From Pseudoalteromonas sp. Z1A8 (GTDB lineage: Bacteria > Pseudomonadota > Gammaproteobacteria > Enterobacterales > Alteromonadaceae), in the NCBI RefSeq assembly GCF_011378855.1, contig NZ_WTLB01000011.1, positions 35,985-99,984 on the forward strand: 64,000 bases of DNA. Direction: 5' to 3'. Shown here piece after piece: positions 36,300 to 45,571 of this stretch. A program made the translations under genes and the position numbers. The stretch's first letter is position 1. Each line of letters begins with the position of its first letter. A model generated the notes under the pieces. That model had not been told where the DNA came from, made no database searches, and worked only from the letters and a program-made list of their open reading frames with translations.

Positions 36300-37547
36300 A
36301 TGAGCGAAGAAAATAAAGCAACCATTGCTGTGCGTAACGGCGTTGATGCTGATAAACATCATGGAGCGGTAGTACCGCCAATCTATTTATCGACTACGTA
36401 TTCGTTTGCCGACTTTGATACTAAACGCGAGTATGACTATGGTCGTAGCGGCAATCCTAATCGGGATATTTTAGCTGAAACGCTTGCTAAGCTTGAAGGT
36501 GGTGCTCGCGGCATAATTACTGCCACAGGCATGGCTGCCGTACATTTAGCTACTCAGTTACTTAACAGTGACGATACGCTAGTAATTCCACATGATTGTT
36601 ATGGTGGTAGTTATCGTTTATTTACATCGCTGCAAAAACGCGGCTTACTAAAGCTCGAAATACTAGATTTAACAAAACCAGAAAGCCTGCAACAAATTTT
36701 AGCAATTAAACCTAAACTCATATGGATAGAAACGCCAAGTAACCCAGTACTTCGTTTAACAGACATTAAAGCGGTTACCGATGTTGCAAAAAAATGCGGT
36801 GCATTGGTGGCTGCAGATAACACGTTTTTGTCACCGGTCTTACAAAATCCTATTAAGTTTGGTGTCGATATTGTGGTGCATTCAACGACTAAATACATTA
36901 ACGGACACTCAGATGTTGTGGGTGGCGCTGTTATTGCCGCAACACAAGAGTTAGGCGATGAGCTTGCTTGGTGGGCTAATAACATTGGTATTACGGGCGC
37001 ACCTTTTGATAGCTATTTAACGCTACGTGGTTTACGTACTTTAAATGTGCGCCTAAGGCAGCATCAAGAAAATGCACTGGCAATAGCTAAATACCTTGAA
37101 AGCTCTGAATTTGTAAGCCAAGTTTATTACCCAGGTCTTAAGTCACATCCTCAACATGAACTAGCTAAAGCACAGCAGCTTGGTTTTGGTGGCATGGTGA
37201 GTTTTGATATTAAAGGCGATATAAACGACGCTGCGGCATTTTTAACTAGCCTTAAAACGTTTAGTTTAGCTGAGTCATTAGGTGGCGTAGAGAGTTTAAT
37301 TTGTCATCCTGCAACCATGACGCACGCAGGCATGGATGCAACAGCACGTTTAGAGGCGGGTGTTGGCGATACGCTTATTCGTATTTCGGTAGGTATTGAA
37401 GATATACACGATTTAGTCGCTGATTTTGAGCGCGTGTTTGAACTTGTAAAACCAGGGCAAAATAAAAATGTTGGCCGTGTTGGCAAAGGTGCAGGTACTT
37501 CTGGTGGTAACGTTAAATTAAGTGCAGCCCGTCCGGCGCTTTGGTAA
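36300..37547 (+). CDS. metB: Cystathionine gamma-synthase
   Basis: A 415-residue PLP enzyme condensing O-succinyl-homoserine (or O-acetyl-homoserine) with cysteine to cystathionine in methionine synthesis. The PLP lysine lies in VHSTTKYINGHSDVVGG, and YDYGRSGNPNR and the C-terminal LAESLGGVESLICHPA are family blocks. The C-terminus has an extra Gly/Lys-rich tail (about 25 residues) beyond the usual end. Divergent from metJ under a met box; metL follows after a 209-bp repeat. Confidence 0.93.
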   Translation: MSEENKATIAVRNGVDADKHHGAVVPPIYLSTTYSFADFDTKREYDYGRSGNPNRDILAETLAKLEGGARGIITATGMAAVHLATQLLNSDDTLVIPHDCYGGSYRLFTSLQKRGLLKLEILDLTKPESLQQILAIKPKLIWIETPSNPVLRLTDIKAVTDVAKKCGALVAADNTFLSPVLQNPIKFGVDIVVHSTTKYINGHSDVVGGAVIAATQELGDELAWWANNIGITGAPFDSYLTLRGLRTLNVRLRQHQENALAIAKYLESSEFVSQVYYPGLKSHPQHELAKAQQLGFGGMVSFDIKGDINDAAAFLTSLKTFSLAESLGGVESLICHPATMTHAGMDATARLEAGVGDTLIRISVGIEDIHDLVADFERVFELVKPGQNKNVGRVGKGAGTSGGNVKLSAARPALW

Positions 37548-37550
37548 GTA

Positions 37551-37759
37551 ATACCAATCCACAATAATACCTAATCAATTTGAGGGATTAAACCGCACGC
37601 TAACGTCGTTAAAAATTTCTGATATACGACTGCATGGATGCAGGAGGTAGAGCAATGCAGGAGCAATTAGTGATAACAACTAAATAACGAAATTTTTGCC
37701 TTGTTATCGGCACGGTTTTCTTACCTCAAAATAGACCACTTAATTAAGCGAATTGGTAT
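37551..37759. repeat. 209-bp MITE-like palindromic element, copy B
   Basis: The second copy of the element at 35397, same length, no gaps, starting 3 bases after the metB stop and ending 4 bases before the metL ATG. It contains the same AGGAGGT (37642-37648) and a 10-codon ATG frame (37655-37687, MQEQLVITTK) of identical length. Ends ATACCAATCCACA and AAGCGAATTGGTAT. It fills essentially the whole metB-metL spacer. Confidence 0.85.
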
Positions 37760-37763
37760 AAAT

Positions 37764-40109
37764 ATGGTTAATTGTATACATAAATTTGGTGGTTCGAGTT
37801 TAAGCTCGAGCGATCGCTATCAAAGTGTAGCAAAAATAATAATTACGCATACTCAACCGGGTGACTGTGTCGTGGTATCGGCTGCGGGTAAGACAACCGA
37901 TACGCTAGTATTACTTTGGCAAAGCTATCAAAAAGAAGATACTCAAGCAGTAGCCGATATTTTATTGCAGTTAAATAACCATCAAAGTGATTTAATAGAG
38001 CAGCTATTAGAAGCCGATTTAAAGCGAATTGCACTTAAAACACTAAGTATCGAGCTTAGCTATATTGCAGAACTTGCTCAGGCTGAGCAGCTAAAAGAGG
38101 CTGCGTTACTTGCACATGGCGAACTGTGGTCAGCACGTTTACTAGCCACTTATTTGCAGCAGCTAAATATTGAGGCATGTGCTCAAGATGCTCGCACTCT
38201 TTTTACCTTAAGTGATGGCGAATTAATGCATGCAAAAAATGTGCAGCAATGTGGGCAGTTAATTTTACCTAATAAAATAAATGTTGTTACTGGGTTTATT
38301 GCCGCTGATATTAAAGGCGAGACAGTAACGCTTGGACGTAATGGTAGTGATTACAGTGCAACACTGCTTGCAAATTATTGTAATGCTAAGCAAGTATGTA
38401 TTTGGACTGATACGCAAGGAGTGTTTAGTACTGATCCACGTAAAGTGCAAAAAGCGATTAAATACGGCAAAATTTGCCGTGGACAAGCTAATTTACTGGC
38501 TCGTTTAGGTAATCCTGTTTTACATGCTAAAACGCTATCGCCTTTAAAAAACACTAATATAAAGCTAGCTGTACGCAGTAGTTTTGACGTTCAAGCAAGT
38601 CCAACTCATATTGTTAAAGAAGGCCTGGCTAAGAAAAAACGCTTTATAACGACGCTACAAAATGTTGATTTATTAACAGTAGAAGGCTTGAGTGAAGGTG
38701 AGGTTGCAAGTGTTAGCCAGCTTATTCAACATAGCCTTCATCACTTTAACCATAATGGCGAAGTGTTTTTAGTCGTACCGGCTGCACAAACATATCAAGT
38801 TATTAATTACTTTGCTGGTAGAGCTAATATTAGTGAGTCGAATTTAAACGGCTGTGCAGTTGTTGCCCCAGAGCAAAACATCAGCACACTTAAACTGCAA
38901 GCTTTAGAAGTATTAGCTGAGCAAACTATAAAACCGCGTTTTGTGCATCAAGATAATGGTTATGTTTTATTACTAACTGACCAATTTATTGATAGCGATG
39001 TGCAAAGCACGTTGCACGATAAGCTAGTTAACAAAGGCCAAGAAATTGCGATTATAGTTGCAGGGTTAGGTAATGTAGGTGAAGTATTTATACACCAACT
39101 GGCGGATCAATTTGAGCGGCTAAGTGGTGACTTTAGTATTAAATTAGTTGCTTTGGTTCGATCTCAAGAGATGCTGTTTAATCTAAGTGGAGTTAACCCT
39201 CAAACATGGAAAAAACAATGGCAGCTTGAGGCAATAAAATACCAAAGTAATGATTTATTAAATGCAATTAACGAGCTTGATTACGAGCATAAAGTAGTCA
39301 TTGATATTACTGCTAGCGAGCAATTTAGCCAGCTTTATACTGGTTTTGTCCAAAGCGGTTGTCATTTAATTAGTGCAAATAAATATGCGGGCACAGCGCC
39401 TACACTTTGGTATCAAACCCTTAGAAATAATTTGGCAGAGCGCAACTTACATTGGCGATATAATACAAGTGTCGGCGCTGGTTTGCCTATTAACTTTGCC
39501 TTGGCAGATTTGCAAAATAGTGGCGATAAAATAACACGTATAGAAGGCGTATTTTCAGGTACGCTTTCGTGGTTATGTAGTAAATATGATGGTTCTACCG
39601 CATTTTCTGAGTTGGTACTAGAAGCACAGGAAATGGGATTCACAGAGCCAGACCCTCGCGAAGATTTATCTGGGCGTGATATGCAGCGTAAGCTACTTAT
39701 TTTAGCTCGAGAGCTAGGTGTAGAGCTTGAACTTGATGATATTAGCTTGTCGGCATTGATGCCAGATGAACTTACGCTGGGAAATTGGGATGACTTTTTA
39801 AATAAAAAAGCACAGCTAGATGCGTTCATAGAAGAGCATGCAGCCGCAGCAAAAGCTAAAAATTCAGTACTTAGGTACACCGGGTTATTAGAAATTACAA
39901 ACGATAAAGTAATTGCTAAAGTGGGAATCGCGTATGTGCCAAATGGTAATGCGTTAGTGAATTTAACACCGGGCGATAATATTTTTGTAATTAATAGTAA
40001 GTGGTACAATGACAACGCATTAGTGATTCAAGGACCTGGGGCAGGCAGGGAAGTAACCGCAGCAGGTATTCATTCAGATTTATATTGGCTTGTTCAAAAC
40101 TTAAAATAG
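37764..40109 (+). CDS. metL: Bifunctional aspartokinase II / homoserine dehydrogenase II
   Basis: A 781-residue fusion enzyme feeding homoserine to methionine and threonine. N-terminal aspartokinase with KFGGSSL at residues 6-12 and TLGRNGSDYSAT, central ACT-like regulatory region, and C-terminal homoserine dehydrogenase (VAGLGNVGEVF; GVFSGTLSWL; MGFTEPDPREDLSGRDMQRKL). The ATG at 37764 yields the family N-terminus. An in-frame TTG at 37701 lies inside the repeat and is rejected. No Shine-Dalgarno is visible before the ATG, because the repeat occupies that place. Ends in a strong terminator. Confidence 0.93.
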   Translation: MVNCIHKFGGSSLSSSDRYQSVAKIIITHTQPGDCVVVSAAGKTTDTLVLLWQSYQKEDTQAVADILLQLNNHQSDLIEQLLEADLKRIALKTLSIELSYIAELAQAEQLKEAALLAHGELWSARLLATYLQQLNIEACAQDARTLFTLSDGELMHAKNVQQCGQLILPNKINVVTGFIAADIKGETVTLGRNGSDYSATLLANYCNAKQVCIWTDTQGVFSTDPRKVQKAIKYGKICRGQANLLARLGNPVLHAKTLSPLKNTNIKLAVRSSFDVQASPTHIVKEGLAKKKRFITTLQNVDLLTVEGLSEGEVASVSQLIQHSLHHFNHNGEVFLVVPAAQTYQVINYFAGRANISESNLNGCAVVAPEQNISTLKLQALEVLAEQTIKPRFVHQDNGYVLLLTDQFIDSDVQSTLHDKLVNKGQEIAIIVAGLGNVGEVFIHQLADQFERLSGDFSIKLVALVRSQEMLFNLSGVNPQTWKKQWQLEAIKYQSNDLLNAINELDYEHKVVIDITASEQFSQLYTGFVQSGCHLISANKYAGTAPTLWYQTLRNNLAERNLHWRYNTSVGAGLPINFALADLQNSGDKITRIEGVFSGTLSWLCSKYDGSTAFSELVLEAQEMGFTEPDPREDLSGRDMQRKLLILARELGVELELDDISLSALMPDELTLGNWDDFLNKKAQLDAFIEEHAAAAKAKNSVLRYTGLLEITNDKVIAKVGIAYVPNGNALVNLTPGDNIFVINSKWYNDNALVIQGPGAGREVTAAGIHSDLYWLVQNLK

Positions 40110-40128
40110 ATTTTATATTTACACGAAA

Positions 40129-40161
40129 TAAAACGGCCGCTTAAATAAGCGGCCGTTTTTG
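40129..40161. terminator. Terminator between metL and mrcA
   Basis: AAAACGGCCGCTTA, loop AA, TAAGCGGCCGTTTTT. A 14-bp GC-rich stem between convergent genes with runs on both sides. Confidence 0.92.
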
Positions 40162-40177
40162 TATTACATACATATTA

Positions 40178-42670
40178 TTAAAATAGTTCTTCTTCAGTTT
40201 TTGTGTCTTCTTCAAATATATCGTTAGGCTGAGATAGCACATACTTTGTAGGGGCGGTGCCTTTTTCAAAATATTCAAAGCGACTTGTGTAGTCGTTTTT
40301 ATGACTCAACAGGCCAGTAGCTAAATCAATGCGGATTGAAACAAGCCCTTCAGGCGGTTCAATTGGCGCTTCAGGTGTTCCCTCAAGTGCGGCTTTCATA
40401 AACTCAATCCATGCAGGTTGTGCTGTTTTAGCACCCGATTCAGCGCCTGATATTTGGCTACTATCAAGGTTGTTATTGTAAGTTGAGCGACCAAGAGAGT
40501 TGCCAGGGTTATCAAACCCAACCCATACAGAAGTCATCACTTTACTGTTAAAACCACTAAACCAAGTATCTACAGAATCGTTTGTTGTGCCTGTTTTCCC
40601 CGAAAGGTCGCGACGTTCCAAGGCTTGCGCGCGCCAACCTGTACCACTCCAACCTGTTTTATGAGCCCAGCTTCCGCCGCCCCAAATACCACTGTGCATT
40701 GCATCAGCTATTAAAAATGCATTCTGCTTAGATATAATTCTCGGTGCACACTTTTTTGGTTGATCCACTTCAACGTTACTATTGTGTATTGAGAGTTCAT
40801 TGTATGTTGGTAAAGACTCTTCGTCACAGGCAAGAGCAGGGTTTGCTTCAAATAATACATTGCCGTAGGCATCTTGAATCTCTGAAATAAAGTAAGGTTC
40901 AATTAAGTGACCACCATTGGCAAATGTACTCATACCCCTGGCAAGTTCAAGAGGGGTGATAGAAGCACTACCAAGCGCTAGTGATTCACTGCGATTAATG
41001 TCAGCGTTTTTAAAGCCAAATTTCAGTAAGTGATCGGCTGTACGTTGTAATCCTACACCGCGTAGCAAACGCACCGAAATAACATTTTTAGACTGCGCTA
41101 AAGCACGGCGAATTCGAATAGGTCCATTGTATACAGCAGGGCTGTTTTTAGGGCGCCATGCTACGCCTTGGCTTTTATCCCATTGGTTTATAGGTGCATC
41201 GTTTAATATAGACGCAAGCGTATAACCTTTTTCAAGCGCTGCTGAGTATATAAACGGTTTTATATTAGAACCAACTTGACGCTTAGCTTGTACCGCGCGG
41301 TTGTATTGGCTTTGCTCAAAGCTGTAACCACCTACTATGGCTTTAATTCTACCGTCTTGTGGATCGAGTGAAACAATGGCACTTGATGCTTCTGGTATTT
41401 GGCTTAGTAAGTAGCTGTCATCTTCATTTTTACGCACCCATATTTGCATTCCTGGCGTTAAAATATCAGCCGCAGCTTTTGGAGCAAAGCTTTGGCGGTA
41501 GCGAGTAATATATTTACGCGCCCATTTTAAGCTATCCCAAGTCAGCGTTGTTTGCTCACCGTTTTTAAGCAGTACCGTTGCTGTTTTATCATTAACGCTA
41601 AGCACAGCAGCTGCTTTTAAAGTGCCTAACTCATTTATGCTCTGTAATTTATTGAGTATTTGCTGCTTAGTTAAAGCCGGTTGTGTTTCAGGATTCCATA
41701 AAACATCAGTAGGCCCTCTAAAACCGTGGCGCATATCATAATTATGTAAGTTATTTACAAGTGCATTTTGCGCTGCCTTTTGAACTTTTGATTCGACAGA
41801 GGTGAATATTTTAAAACCTGAGTTATATGCTTTATCAATTCCATAACGAGAGACCATTTCGGCGCGTACCATTTCAGAAATATACGGTGCGTATAAGTTT
41901 ATTTCTGCACCATGAAAATAAGCGGTTATAGGTTGGCTTGTTGCTTCGTTATATTGTTCTTGTGTTATGTAGTCTTCGGTTAGTAAGCGGCCTAAAACAA
42001 CATTTCGGCGTGCTTTTGCACGAGTCGGGTTACGAATTGGATTTAAGGCAGAAGGTGCCTTAGGCAAACCAGCAATCATCGCCATTTGGGCAAGTGTTAA
42101 ATCTTTTAACTCTTTGCCGTAATATACTTGCGCTGCCGCACCAATACCAAAAGCACGATTACCTAATTCTATTTTATTAAGATAAAGCTCTAATATTTCG
42201 TCTTTTGTTAATACATCTTCGATATGCAGTGCTATAAATATTTCTTTAACTTTACGAATATAGGCTTTTTCGCGTGTCAAAAAGAAATTACGAGCAAGCT
42301 GCATGGTAATAGTACTTGCGCCTTGTTTTTTCTCGCCGGTAGATATAAGAACAAGGGCTGAGCGTACAATACCTATAGGATCTATGCCAATATGATCGTA
42401 AAATCGATTATCTTCTGTTGCTAAGAACGCATTAATTAACGTTTGAGGAATTTCATCAATAGTCACTGGAATACGACGTTTTTCACCAAATTGATTGATT
42501 AAAAGCCCATCTTTAGTGAAAACTTGCATAGGGGTTTGTAATTGCACGTCTTTTAAAACTTGCACACTGGGGATATCAGGTTTAACGTAGTAATAAAGGC
42601 TGACCAAAGTGATCAGACCAATTAACACACAAATGATAAAAAATTGTAAAGTTCGTTTTAATAAAATCAC
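40178..42670 (-). CDS. mrcA: Penicillin-binding protein 1A (bifunctional peptidoglycan synthase)
   Basis: An 830-residue class A PBP. One N-terminal membrane anchor (about residues 8-30), then the glycosyltransferase domain with catalytic Glu86 in ATEDNRFYDH, an OB-like insertion (about 290-420) and the transpeptidase domain with SNIK (SxxK, in VGSNIKPFIYSAAL), SKN and KTG (SGKTGTTNDS). All catalytic motifs are intact. The GTG start at 42670 has AGGGA 7 bases upstream. Divergent from pilM, the common gammaproteobacterial arrangement. The protein acts on the periplasmic side. Confidence 0.96.
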   Translation of the reverse strand: MILLKRTLQFFIICVLIGLITLVSLYYYVKPDIPSVQVLKDVQLQTPMQVFTKDGLLINQFGEKRRIPVTIDEIPQTLINAFLATEDNRFYDHIGIDPIGIVRSALVLISTGEKKQGASTITMQLARNFFLTREKAYIRKVKEIFIALHIEDVLTKDEILELYLNKIELGNRAFGIGAAAQVYYGKELKDLTLAQMAMIAGLPKAPSALNPIRNPTRAKARRNVVLGRLLTEDYITQEQYNEATSQPITAYFHGAEINLYAPYISEMVRAEMVSRYGIDKAYNSGFKIFTSVESKVQKAAQNALVNNLHNYDMRHGFRGPTDVLWNPETQPALTKQQILNKLQSINELGTLKAAAVLSVNDKTATVLLKNGEQTTLTWDSLKWARKYITRYRQSFAPKAAADILTPGMQIWVRKNEDDSYLLSQIPEASSAIVSLDPQDGRIKAIVGGYSFEQSQYNRAVQAKRQVGSNIKPFIYSAALEKGYTLASILNDAPINQWDKSQGVAWRPKNSPAVYNGPIRIRRALAQSKNVISVRLLRGVGLQRTADHLLKFGFKNADINRSESLALGSASITPLELARGMSTFANGGHLIEPYFISEIQDAYGNVLFEANPALACDEESLPTYNELSIHNSNVEVDQPKKCAPRIISKQNAFLIADAMHSGIWGGGSWAHKTGWSGTGWRAQALERRDLSGKTGTTNDSVDTWFSGFNSKVMTSVWVGFDNPGNSLGRSTYNNNLDSSQISGAESGAKTAQPAWIEFMKAALEGTPEAPIEPPEGLVSIRIDLATGLLSHKNDYTSRFEYFEKGTAPTKYVLSQPNDIFEEDTKTEEELF

Positions 42671-42800
42671 TTATATTTCCCTAAATGGACTCCCAATTGC
42701 GAGTTTTGACTGCTAGTATATATTGATTAAAAAATGAATAATATTTTTTCATATAAAAATTATAACTTGTTTATTATTAAAACAAAGGCCAAGTTGAAAC

Positions 42801-43880
42801 ATGCTAAGTCAACTATTTCAAAAACCGTCCCCGATGATGGTAGGAATTGATATTGGATCACACTCTATTAAGGCTGTGCTTTTACGTGAAATTGAAACGG
42901 GATTTCGACTAGAAGCACTTGCAATTGAGCCAATGCCAAAAGGTGCAATGAGTGAGCGCACAATTCAAGATATCGAAGCGATTGGTAACGTAATTTCAAA
43001 ATTAAGAAAAAAATTACCAAAATCATTAAAATCTGCAGCAGTAGCTGTTTCAGGCCAAACAGTCATCACAAAAGTGATCTTCATGGATGTATCGTTAACT
43101 GATGCTGAACTTGAATCGCAAATTGAAATTGAAGCCGATAGCTTAATTCCATATCCTCTTGATGAAGTGAGTCTCGATTTTGAGAAGCTTTCAACGAATG
43201 AGGCAGATCCTAGTAAAATGAATGTTTTGCTTTCTGCAGCTCGTACTGAAAGTGTAGAAGCGCGTGTTGGCGCTTTAGAAGCGGCAAACTTAGAAGCCAA
43301 AATAGTTGATGTAGAAAGCTATGCGTTAAGTCGTGCAATGGATGTTTACTACCAACAGCTACCTAGCGACGCATTTAATAAATGTGTGGCTGTGGTTGAT
43401 ATTGGTGCAGTTTTAATGCTTGTGAGCGTTGTTCAAGCAGGTGAGACAATTTATACCCGAGACCAGGTTTTTGGTGGCGATCAATATACAAATAGTATTG
43501 TGGCTTATTATAATAAAGGCTTTGATGAAGCTGAAATTGGTAAAACATCAGGTGATTTACCGCCAAACTATACCTTTGAAGTACTAGCCCCTTTTCAAAC
43601 CTCATTACTTCAACAAGTGCGACGTGCAGTTCAAATGTTTTTAACAACCAGTGGCAAAGATCAAATAGATTATATTGTCTTGACGGGTGGCACATCGATG
43701 ATAAAAGGAATTGACCGATTACTTATTGAAGAACTCGGTATTCACTCTGTCGTTGCTAAGCCTTTTGAGAATATGGAAATTTCCCCTAAAGTAGATCGTA
43801 ATGTGATGCAGCGTCACAAAACACAGTTTGCAATTGCGACTGGGTTGGCATTAAGGAGTTTTTCAACATGCCATATATAA
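42801..43880 (+). CDS. pilM: Type IV pilus assembly protein PilM
   Basis: A 359-residue actin/FtsA-like cytoplasmic ATPase-fold protein. The nucleotide-binding phosphate-1 segment GIDIGSHSIKAVLL begins at residue 15; phosphate-2 (VVDIGAVLMLVSV) and adenosine (IVLTGGTSMIKGIDRLL) motifs follow. It binds the N-terminal INLLPWR tail of PilN at the inner membrane. First gene of pilMNOPQ; its 3' end overlaps pilN by 13 bases. Confidence 0.95.
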   Translation: MLSQLFQKPSPMMVGIDIGSHSIKAVLLREIETGFRLEALAIEPMPKGAMSERTIQDIEAIGNVISKLRKKLPKSLKSAAVAVSGQTVITKVIFMDVSLTDAELESQIEIEADSLIPYPLDEVSLDFEKLSTNEADPSKMNVLLSAARTESVEARVGALEAANLEAKIVDVESYALSRAMDVYYQQLPSDAFNKCVAVVDIGAVLMLVSVVQAGETIYTRDQVFGGDQYTNSIVAYYNKGFDEAEIGKTSGDLPPNYTFEVLAPFQTSLLQQVRRAVQMFLTTSGKDQIDYIVLTGGTSMIKGIDRLLIEELGIHSVVAKPFENMEISPKVDRNVMQRHKTQFAIATGLALRSFSTCHI

Positions 43881-44440
43881 ATCTACTGCCTTGGCGCGAA
43901 TTACAACGCGAAGAATCGAAAAAGAAATTTGTAACTATACTTGTTGGTGTCGTTATAATTTGTTTTGCGAGTATGTATTTATTGAGCTCTTTTTATGGTG
44001 CTTTAAAAGATGGGCAAAACTTAAAGAATAACTATTTAAGCTCAGAAATTAGCATGTTAGATAAAAAAATAAGTGAAATAAGAAGCTTAGATAAAAGAAA
44101 AGAAAACTTACAGCAGCGTATGAGGCTTATTGAAGAATTACAAAGTAGTCGTAACCTGGGTACGCAAATAATGGATGAAGTTGCCAAAATAGTGCCCGGT
44201 GGCGTTTATTTAACAAAACTAGAGCGCAGAGGCAGCCAAATACATGTGTTAGGACGTAGTGAGTCTAATAACCGTTTATCGACAATGCTGCGCGAAGTAC
44301 AAAGTTCATATTTACTAGAGAATCCTTCAATGCAGGGCATTGTTGCAGGCGATCAATCGTCGCGTTTACTAAGTGATTTTAATATGGAATTTTATGTAAA
44401 ACCATTTGATAAAATTGGTGAGGTTAGCGATGAACCTTGA
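43868..44440 (+). CDS. pilN: Type IV pilus assembly protein PilN
   Basis: A 190-residue bitopic inner-membrane protein. It begins with the conserved INLLPWRE motif (residues 4-11) that docks on PilM, then a transmembrane helix (about 23-43), a coiled coil (about 52-95) and a periplasmic ferredoxin-like domain. Forms heterodimers with PilO in the alignment subcomplex linking the inner-membrane motor to the PilQ secretin. Overlaps pilM and pilO. Confidence 0.95.
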   Translation: MPYINLLPWRELQREESKKKFVTILVGVVIICFASMYLLSSFYGALKDGQNLKNNYLSSEISMLDKKISEIRSLDKRKENLQQRMRLIEELQSSRNLGTQIMDEVAKIVPGGVYLTKLERRGSQIHVLGRSESNNRLSTMLREVQSSYLLENPSMQGIVAGDQSSRLLSDFNMEFYVKPFDKIGEVSDEP

Positions 44441-45035
44441 TTTTAAAGCACTGAGTGAAATTGATTGGAATGAAATAGAGCTTGATAACATTGGCGATTG
44501 GCCTATTGCCGTTAAAGCAATTTGTTGTGCGTTTGTTGCTGGGCTTGTATTGTTTTTTAGTTACAGCCTATTAGTTTCTGATGAAATTGATAGCTACCAT
44601 AGTGCGGTTGCTAAAGAAGTTGAATTACGTACTACTTATCGTACTAAATATGCAGTAGCGAGTCGGATCGATGTTTATCGTCAGCAAATGATTGACATGG
44701 AAGGTAAATTTTCACAGCTATTAAAACGTCTACCTACTTCGAACGAAACTCCTGGCTTACTCGATGATTTGTCGTATGTTGGGACAACGAGTGGCCTGAC
44801 TTTTTTAAAAATAGGTTGGTTGCCAGAGGTTGAAAAAGAATTTTATACCGAGCTGCCGATTAAAATTGAAGTGATAGGCACCTATCATGAGTTTGGTGAG
44901 TTTGTAGGTAAAGTGGCCCAGTTACCACGAATTGTGAGCTTGCATGACTTTTCTATTTTATCATCGGGCGATAAACAGTTAACATTCAGTGTTGTTGCAA
45001 AAACATATCGTTATGAAGAAGGGGTTAAAAAATGA
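44430..45035 (+). CDS. pilO: Type IV pilus assembly protein PilO
   Basis: A 201-residue bitopic inner-membrane partner of PilN: a cytoplasmic segment with the conserved LSEIDWNEIELDNIGDWP, a transmembrane helix (about residues 33-53), a coiled coil and a periplasmic domain. The ATG at 44430 overlaps the end of pilN by 11 bases with GAGG 6 bases upstream; an earlier in-frame start at 44406 is rejected. Overlaps pilP by 4 bases. Confidence 0.94.
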   Translation: MNLDFKALSEIDWNEIELDNIGDWPIAVKAICCAFVAGLVLFFSYSLLVSDEIDSYHSAVAKEVELRTTYRTKYAVASRIDVYRQQMIDMEGKFSQLLKRLPTSNETPGLLDDLSYVGTTSGLTFLKIGWLPEVEKEFYTELPIKIEVIGTYHEFGEFVGKVAQLPRIVSLHDFSILSSGDKQLTFSVVAKTYRYEEGVKK

Positions 45036-45571
45036 AACTCCTTCGCGTAGTACCTTTAGCGATAGCCTTTGTTTTAGCTGGTTGTAATGATGACACTTCT
45101 GAGCAAAAAGAATTCATTGATCAGGTAAAAGCAAGTACAACGCCAAGGGTTGAGTCAATCCCTGAACTGACAAAGTTTGAAATATTTGAATACAGTGCAG
45201 GCCAGCTACGTAGTCCATTTGTAGCGCCTCAACCTGAAATAATTCAAAACAAATTAACGCAAGTAAAAAACTGTTTGCACCCTGATCAAGAGCGTCGCCG
45301 TGAACCGTTAGAAAAATATCCACTAGATAACTTAGCAATGAAAGGCACAATTGGTTCTAGTGAACAAATATGGGCATTAATAACAGCAGCAGATGACACT
45401 TTACACCGCGTAACAGTAGGGAATTACCTTGGTAGTTATGATGGAAAAGTAAAAACAGTAAGTAACGACTATATAGAGTTAGTGGAATTAATCCCTGATG
45501 GGTCTGGCTGTTGGAAAGAGCGCTTGACTAAATTAGAAATGTTAGAGGCGGCAACAGATGGCGCAAATTAA
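45032..45571 (+). CDS. pilP: Type IV pilus lipoprotein PilP
   Basis: A 179-residue lipoprotein with lipobox LAGC (Cys18). After a flexible stretch that binds PilN/PilO (including FEYSAGQLRSPF), the C-terminal beta-sandwich (about 95-175; LDNLAMKGTIGSSEQIWALI) contacts the N0 domain of PilQ. Bridges the inner and outer membrane parts of the pilus machine. ATGA overlap with pilO, 14-base overlap with pilQ. Confidence 0.94.
   Translation: MKLLRVVPLAIAFVLAGCNDDTSEQKEFIDQVKASTTPRVESIPELTKFEIFEYSAGQLRSPFVAPQPEIIQNKLTQVKNCLHPDQERRREPLEKYPLDNLAMKGTIGSSEQIWALITAADDTLHRVTVGNYLGSYDGKVKTVSNDYIELVELIPDGSGCWKERLTKLEMLEAATDGAN

Noticed and set aside
37701..37763. TTG-led extension of metL into the repeat element
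   Set aside because: The added 21 residues come from repeat sequence, and the ATG at 37764 gives the conserved aspartokinase N-terminus.
39413..40015. A 200-codon minus-strand ORF inside metL
   Set aside because: Serine-rich shadow of the homoserine dehydrogenase domain; no ribosome binding site or recognisable family.
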